A stretch of DNA of 64,000 nucleotides, taken from Burkholderia thailandensis E264 (lineage in GTDB: Bacteria; Pseudomonadota; Gammaproteobacteria; Burkholderiales; Burkholderiaceae). The notes beneath the pieces are model-generated. The model was given only the letters and a program-made list of their open reading frames with translations. It made no database searches and was not told the origin of the DNA. The DNA lies in the NCBI RefSeq assembly GCF_000012365.1, contig NC_007651.1, forward strand, positions 2,108,001-2,172,000. Reading direction: 5' to 3'. Below, in pieces: positions 60,500 to 64,000 of this stretch (position 1 is the first letter of the stretch; each line of letters starts with the position of its first letter). The translations under genes were made by a program, and so were the position numbers.

Positions 60500-61288
60500 A
60501 TGGCAAATCCCATCATTCCTTGGATCGGCGGCAAGCGTCGTCTCGCGGACCACATCATCCCGCGCTTTCCGAAACACGATTGTTACGTCGAGGTTTTCGC
60601 GGGCGGGGCGGCGCTGTACTTCATGCGACCGCCGGCCAAGGTCGAGGTGATCAACGATATCAACGGCGAACTGGTGAACCTGTATCGCGTCGTTCAGCAC
60701 CATCTCGAAGAGTTCGTGCGTCAGTTCAAATGGGCGCTGACGAGCCGGCAGGTGTTCGAGTGGCTGAAGCACACGGTCCCGGAAACCCTCACCGATATCC
60801 AGCGTGCGGCGCGGTTCTACTACCTGCAAAAAAGTTGCTTTGGCGGGAAGCTCGAAGGGCAGACGTTCGGAACGCGGACGGAGCATCCGCCTGGGTTGAA
60901 TCTGCTGCGCATCGAGGAAGAGCTATCGGCGGCGCACATCCGGCTCGCGAACGCGTACATCGAGCGGCTCGATTGGGCGACCTGCATCGATCGTTACGAC
61001 CGGCCGCACACGCTGTTCTACCTCGATCCGCCGTATTTCGAGACGGAAGGGTACGGCGTTGCGTTTCCATTCGAGGAATACGAGAAGATGGCCGAGCGGC
61101 TGCGGTCGATCAAGGGGCGCGCGATCGTCAGCCTCAACGACCATCCGGAGATCCGGCGCGTGTTCGCCGGTTTCCATATCGAGAGCGTGCCGATTCAGTA
61201 CACGATAGGCGGCGGGAAGGGCGTCGAGCGCCGCGAACTGATCATCTTCAGTTGGGACGATGCGGCGCAGCCGGCGGGACTTTTCTGA
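60500..61288 (+). CDS. DNA adenine methylase, D12 class (262 aa)
   Basis: N6-adenine DNA methyltransferase (Dam/D12 family) often carried by phages. Motif X/I: PIIPWIGGKRRLADHI and VEVFAGGAALYF; the catalytic motif IV is DPPY (about 176-179, YLDPPYFETEGYG); SLNDHPEIRRVF follows. Likely target GATC or a related site, unknown here. No restriction enzyme partner is present. It stands alone between a terminator and the opposite-strand effector operon. Confidence 0.92.
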   Translation: MANPIIPWIGGKRRLADHIIPRFPKHDCYVEVFAGGAALYFMRPPAKVEVINDINGELVNLYRVVQHHLEEFVRQFKWALTSRQVFEWLKHTVPETLTDIQRAARFYYLQKSCFGGKLEGQTFGTRTEHPPGLNLLRIEEELSAAHIRLANAYIERLDWATCIDRYDRPHTLFYLDPPYFETEGYGVAFPFEEYEKMAERLRSIKGRAIVSLNDHPEIRRVFAGFHIESVPIQYTIGGGKGVERRELIIFSWDDAAQPAGLF

Positions 61289-61328
61289 CGGAATGGGTTG
61301 GCGCGATGCGAGTCGCGCCAACCAGCGA

Positions 61329-62039
61329 TTAAATGTCGGAGAATGCGGGCAGCAGATCTTGATCGACGAGCCGAATCTCGATGCGGTTCGCGACCTCGAC
61401 GTGTTCGGGAACCTGCATGGAAAAAGGGGCATCGGTAGTGCTGACAATGATCGTGCCTTGTTGCTTCTTTCCGTCGGTCGTTACGGGGATCAATGCACGT
61501 GCTTCGGGAACCTGCTGCTGTGTGATGACGCGGGGCAAGTAAAGCATCCAACCGACCCCCGGCTTGTCATCGAAAACCTGTTTCGTAACGTAGCTTCGTG
61601 GTGCCACGCAGACGTATGCGGGACCGAAGGCTGTGATCGTTGCGCGCACGATTTTTTCCACGGCATTCAGATCGCGAAGGATAGGCGCATCGAACAGTGA
61701 GAGTTCGAATGTGTTGGGCAGACCGGCGGAATTGACGTGGCACGCGATGGTCGCGCCTTGGTCTTCGTTCTCGTCGCCATCCCACAGCGCGACGTACGAG
61801 GTGGGCGGATTTTTCGAGAACTTTTGCTTCAAGACAGCGAGGATCGCAGTCGTCGGATGTCCCTCTTCGAACACCGGATACAGCAAGGCTTCATCTCGGC
61901 TACTACCCTGCGCAAACCACGTATTGAACTTCGGGTTGAGGGTGGTCAGTGCGGATGTCACGACATGAATGCGTGACAGAATTTCCTCGAAGCTCGTCGG
62001 GGTCAATGATGCATCTTTGAATTGGAGGCTGATATCCAT
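61329..62039 (-). CDS. Immunity protein to the Tox-REase-5 toxin, Imm52-like / TsiT-like (236 aa)
   Basis: Starts MDISLQFKDASLTPTSFEEIL, with YPVFEEGHPTTAIL, YVALWDGDENEDQ and VGWMLYLPRVIT; this resembles Imm52-type immunity proteins, which are paired with Tox-REase-5 toxins. It begins 11 bases after the toxin stop, the expected order for toxin-immunity pairs. It would bind and block the DNase in the cytoplasm of the producer and kin. GC is distinctly lower than the chromosome. The family name is from memory; the immunity role is inferred mainly from position. Confidence 0.75.
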   Translation of the reverse strand: MDISLQFKDASLTPTSFEEILSRIHVVTSALTTLNPKFNTWFAQGSSRDEALLYPVFEEGHPTTAILAVLKQKFSKNPPTSYVALWDGDENEDQGATIACHVNSAGLPNTFELSLFDAPILRDLNAVEKIVRATITAFGPAYVCVAPRSYVTKQVFDDKPGVGWMLYLPRVITQQQVPEARALIPVTTDGKKQQGTIIVSTTDAPFSMQVPEHVEVANRIEIRLVDQDLLPAFSDI

Positions 62040-62050
62040 ATTCACTCGAG

Positions 62051-62662
62051 TTACGGTTGCACGACCGATTGCACCTTGTTGCGGATAAGGGCGGGGAGCA
62101 TGTATTCGCGTGCGTCGGCTTCTTCGAAATACCACTTCAGGCGCGCCGGTGGATTCGCATTGACGATTGTAGCTTGGCGAATGAGGTTATCTTGCATGTC
62201 GGCAAAGCCTTCGAACCACTTTCGCGGCTGTAGCTCACCCTCGACATTGCGCCGGAGAAACTTGGCATAGCGTGACTTTGCCTCTTGTAGTAGGCATTCG
62301 GCGGGTACGAAGCCGTCGAAATCCGTACCGAACCATTTCCATTCTTCGCTCCACCGTTCGTCGACGCTGTATGGACGTCCCGTGACGCGACCTTGGTACA
62401 TACGGGCGTGCGGCGACATATGATGGTTCGCTCGAATTGCGCGCCCTGTCTCCTCGGGCGGGCATTTCTTGCAGCTTTCGCCGGTGCGCGGCAATGCCCG
62501 TACATCCGGCGTCGCCTTGCTGTTCTCCTTCGGCGTATCACCCGACAGACTCGCCGTTCCCGCCACCGTCGCGCCGCCCAACAAGGCGACGCCAACGCGC
62601 GCCAAGATCGGCCCAAGCTCCACCGCCGCCGCTTCTATTACCGGAAATACCAATCCCGCCAT
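62051..62662 (-). CDS. Tox-REase-5 DNase toxin, TseT-like T6SS effector (203 aa)
   Basis: The N-terminus has a hydrophobic, glycine-rich helix pair (about 3-40, LVFPVIEAAAVEL and LLGGATVAGTASL). A CKKCPP motif follows, then the restriction-endonuclease-fold toxin domain with MYQGRVTGRPYSVDERW, WKWFGTDFDGFVPAECLLQEAKSRY (candidate active residues D and E-x-K) and a helical end. The closest known relative is TseT of Pseudomonas aeruginosa. Start ATG 62662 has a strong GGAGGG seven bases upstream and lies inside the co-chaperone-like gene (125-base overlap); ATG 62719 is less likely. Confidence 0.85.
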   Translation of the reverse strand: MAGLVFPVIEAAAVELGPILARVGVALLGGATVAGTASLSGDTPKENSKATPDVRALPRTGESCKKCPPEETGRAIRANHHMSPHARMYQGRVTGRPYSVDERWSEEWKWFGTDFDGFVPAECLLQEAKSRYAKFLRRNVEGELQPRKWFEGFADMQDNLIRQATIVNANPPARLKWYFEEADAREYMLPALIRNKVQSVVQP

Positions 62663-63011
62663 GTTCCAGCCCTCCGTCCGGATGTTCGATACGCCATTTG
62701 ATGACGCGTAGATAGTCATGAAAGCGCGCGTCGGCCGAGCGGCCGGGGCGCATGAGCCAAGCCTTCGTCGCGGGCTTCTCGTAGAAGCCCGGCGCGTACG
62801 CCTCGAGCCTCAGGAACGCGACGACGTTCTCGTCCCGCTCGATGCCGAACGTGCGTGCGGCGCGATACGCGGTCCATAGGCGGGACGACAGGCTGTCGTC
62901 GTCGGCAAACGCCGGATTCTCCTTCACGAGATCCTGCCGAACGCGCTCGACGAAGCCGCGCTCGTCGATCTGCGCCAGTCCGGCCACCTGTTCTGCGCTC
63001 AGTTCAAGCAT
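62538..63011 (-). CDS. Co-chaperone-like protein of the effector module (coTecT-like, 157 aa)
   Basis: Small protein starting MLELSAEQVAGLAQIDERGFV, with YRAARTFGIERDENVVAFLRLEA and RFHDYLRVIKWRIEHP; the last ~40 residues are Gly/Arg-rich. This type of protein sits between a DUF4123 chaperone and a Tox-REase-5 effector in P. aeruginosa (coTecT). It overlaps the chaperone stop by 8 bases and the toxin start by 125 bases. Confidence 0.72.
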   Translation of the reverse strand: MLELSAEQVAGLAQIDERGFVERVRQDLVKENPAFADDDSLSSRLWTAYRAARTFGIERDENVVAFLRLEAYAPGFYEKPATKAWLMRPGRSADARFHDYLRVIKWRIEHPDGGLEHGGIGISGNRSGGGGAWADLGARWRRLVGRRDGGGNGESVG

Positions 63012-63513
63012 GCGGATGCACTCCGGTCAGCCGCCCGTCGATCTCGACGAGCCAGTCGTACGTCGCGACGAAGAATTGCGAGCGCTGCGCGTCGCTCATC
63101 ACGCGCGCGATGTCGGGCATGATGCGCGCGTCGTAGAACCGGAGCAGCGCGGTGCGGCCGTCCGGCAACCGCACGTCGAGGTGCTCGCGCAACTCGGCGG
63201 CCAGCCGCTCGAACGGATACGCGCTGATCAGCCACGACATGCCGATCGGCCCGGCCGCGAGCTCGGCGAGCACGCGCCGGATCGGCCCCGGCGCGAGCGC
63301 GTAATCGATCAGCCACGGGCCATGCTCGGCGAGCGACGCGTCGGGCGTGCGGTCGAACAGCGCGATCGAATAGTTCGCGCGCCGCAGCGGCGGGGCGTCC
63401 GACGCTTCGGCGAAGAGCAGCGCGTCGACCACCGCGAAGAGCCGCGCGGGCAGCGTGACCTGCTGGCGGCGCATCTCGAAATGCGCGTTGATGCTCGGTT
63501 GCGTCATAGTCAT
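63004..63513 (-). CDS. DUF4123 T6SS effector chaperone (TecT-like, 169 aa)
   Basis: DUF4123 proteins load a specific effector on its VgrG or PAAR partner. Visible: LPARLFAVVDALLFAEA, ANYSIALFDRTP, the conserved aromatic/charged segment GPWLIDYALAPG, MSWLISAYPFERLAAELREHLDVRLPDG and LLRFYDARIMPDIARVM. The start overlaps the PAAR gene stop (ATGA); a second ATG two codons later is possible. Confidence 0.85.
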   Translation of the reverse strand: MTMTQPSINAHFEMRRQQVTLPARLFAVVDALLFAEASDAPPLRRANYSIALFDRTPDASLAEHGPWLIDYALAPGPIRRVLAELAAGPIGMSWLISAYPFERLAAELREHLDVRLPDGRTALLRFYDARIMPDIARVMSDAQRSQFFVATYDWLVEIDGRLTGVHPHA

Positions 63514-63935
63514 CCGCGTGCGACCATCGTCGCGGCATTCTTGGCCGCCGCCTTCAGGCATTCGAGGCAGAGCGTGGGGGAAGGGGCGACCGCGGCCGCC
63601 GCTACGGCTGCCGATCCGCCGGGCGAGCCGCCGTTCCCGCGCTCGCCCGCGCCGACGTCGTCGATCGTTCCGGTGCCCTGCGATGCGATCAACTCCGCGC
63701 CGCAGGCCGTGCGCATGCCCTCGACGGCGGTGTCGCGCTCGCCGATCGTGTGCGGGTAGCGGCGGCCGAGCAAGTCGGGGAGGATCGGGAAAATGCCCTT
63801 GCAGCGCGGGCAAAGTACCTTGTGGCCGACGCCGGCCACATTGCGTCCGTTGAGCGTGAACGTCGGCGCGCCTTCGAGCACCTTGCCGCCGTGTGTCGTC
63901 GTGTCGCCGACGCAGATGATCGCGCGCTTGACCAC
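63510..63935 (-). CDS. PAAR-domain T6SS spike protein (141 aa)
   Basis: The N-terminal PAAR domain (RAIICVGDTTTHGGKVLEGA, GVGHKVLCPRCKG, YPHTIGERDTAVEGMRTACGAELIASQ) sharpens the VgrG spike and carries the effector. A short Gly/Ala linker and a small C-terminal segment with two cysteines (LCLECLKAAAKNA) follow and may contact the chaperone-toxin complex. Start GTG 63935, with AGAGGGG just upstream. First gene of the five-gene module. Confidence 0.88.
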   Translation of the reverse strand: MVKRAIICVGDTTTHGGKVLEGAPTFTLNGRNVAGVGHKVLCPRCKGIFPILPDLLGRRYPHTIGERDTAVEGMRTACGAELIASQGTGTIDDVGAGERGNGGSPGGSAAVAAAAVAPSPTLCLECLKAAAKNAATMVARG

Positions 63936-63950
63936 TGGCCCCTCTCATGG

Positions 63951-63968
63951 AAATTTGCGTGCAAATTT
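63951..63968. promoter_or_regulatory. 18-bp palindrome upstream of the PAAR gene
   Basis: AAATTTGCGTGCAAATTT: two exact 8-bp arms around GT, AT-rich in a GC-rich setting and 15 bases from the PAAR start. It is well placed to be an operator controlling the effector operon. By eye only; the regulator is unknown. Confidence 0.5.
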
Positions 63969-64000
63969 ACCATCGAGCGCGCCCGGCGGGCGACTGTTAC

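Larger units (their letters stand above)
54277..64000. mobile_element. P2-like cryptic prophage carrying a T6SS effector cassette (right end beyond window)
   Basis: Contents in order: integrase, AlpA-like protein, two hypotheticals, truncated parB-like, truncated tail X, late gene D, holin, SAR endolysin, Rz/Rz1, DNA adenine methylase, and a five-gene effector/immunity module. Head, portal, terminase, sheath and most tail genes are missing from this side. GC is lower than the chromosome in several parts. The left edge is put where the normal mutS coding begins (54276). The right edge and attR are not in the window. Confidence 0.8.

Noticed and set aside
60869..61070. Additional open frames opposite the adenine methylase
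   Set aside because: They are antisense to an intact methylase with all motifs and have no features of their own.

Overview
The window is a GC-rich stretch (by eye well above 65 % GC) of a betaproteobacterial chromosome. Protein sequences and gene order point to the Burkholderia pseudomallei group (B. pseudomallei, B. thailandensis and relatives): lipoyl-fused dihydrolipoamide dehydrogenase, phasin, the complete isc operon, a rpfE-recJ-prfB-lysS cluster and a Burkholderia-type mutS. No tRNA, rRNA or CRISPR was recognised. The species call is inference, because no database was searched.

Positions 1 to about 54,280 are ordinary core chromosome. From left to right: the end of the pyruvate dehydrogenase operon (aceE 3' part, pdhB with two lipoyl domains, lpdA with its own lipoyl domain); a phasin; a D,D-endopeptidase (PBP7 type); an IclR regulator divergent from a lutAB pair; a small membrane protein and a low-molecular-weight tyrosine phosphatase; the Fe-S assembly operon iscR-iscS-iscU-iscA-hscB-hscA-fdx-iscX behind two tandem IscR-type boxes; a glycine-zipper surface protein; lysS-prfB (with the programmed +1 frameshift)-recJ-rpfE-like on the minus strand; lolC-lolD-tatD-comEC; pyrG-kdsA-eno-ftsB; hslO and a gamma-carbonic-anhydrase-like protein; a run of housekeeping genes (DUF455, hydrolase, PHP phosphoesterase, YciO, M50 protease, trpS, methyltransferase, dapA, bamC, WalJ-like hydrolase); a small Ala-rich lipoprotein; roxA divergent from slyD; an exported hypothetical; and mutS.

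From about 54,280 to the end lies a degraded P2-like prophage. A tyrosine integrase sits head-to-head with mutS. The first ~22 codons of mutS, and its upstream region, look foreign, so the element appears to have integrated into the 5' end of mutS and to supply its start and promoter. After the integrase come an AlpA-type DNA-binding protein, two hypotheticals and a ParB-like gene. The ParB-like gene has lost its 5' half and abuts a tail protein X gene that has lost its own 5' half, which marks an internal deletion. Late gene D, a complete lysis cassette (holin, SAR endolysin, Rz with nested Rz1) and a DNA adenine methylase follow.

The last 2.6 kb, on the minus strand, is a complete type VI secretion effector cassette carried inside the element: PAAR protein, DUF4123 chaperone, small co-chaperone-like protein, Tox-REase-5 DNase toxin and an Imm52-like immunity protein. 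The order matches the PAAR4-TecT-coTecT-TseT-TsiT system of Pseudomonas aeruginosa. Two points are the most interesting in the window: a prophage remnant carrying an intact antibacterial T6SS DNase module, and its insertion at the mismatch-repair gene mutS.
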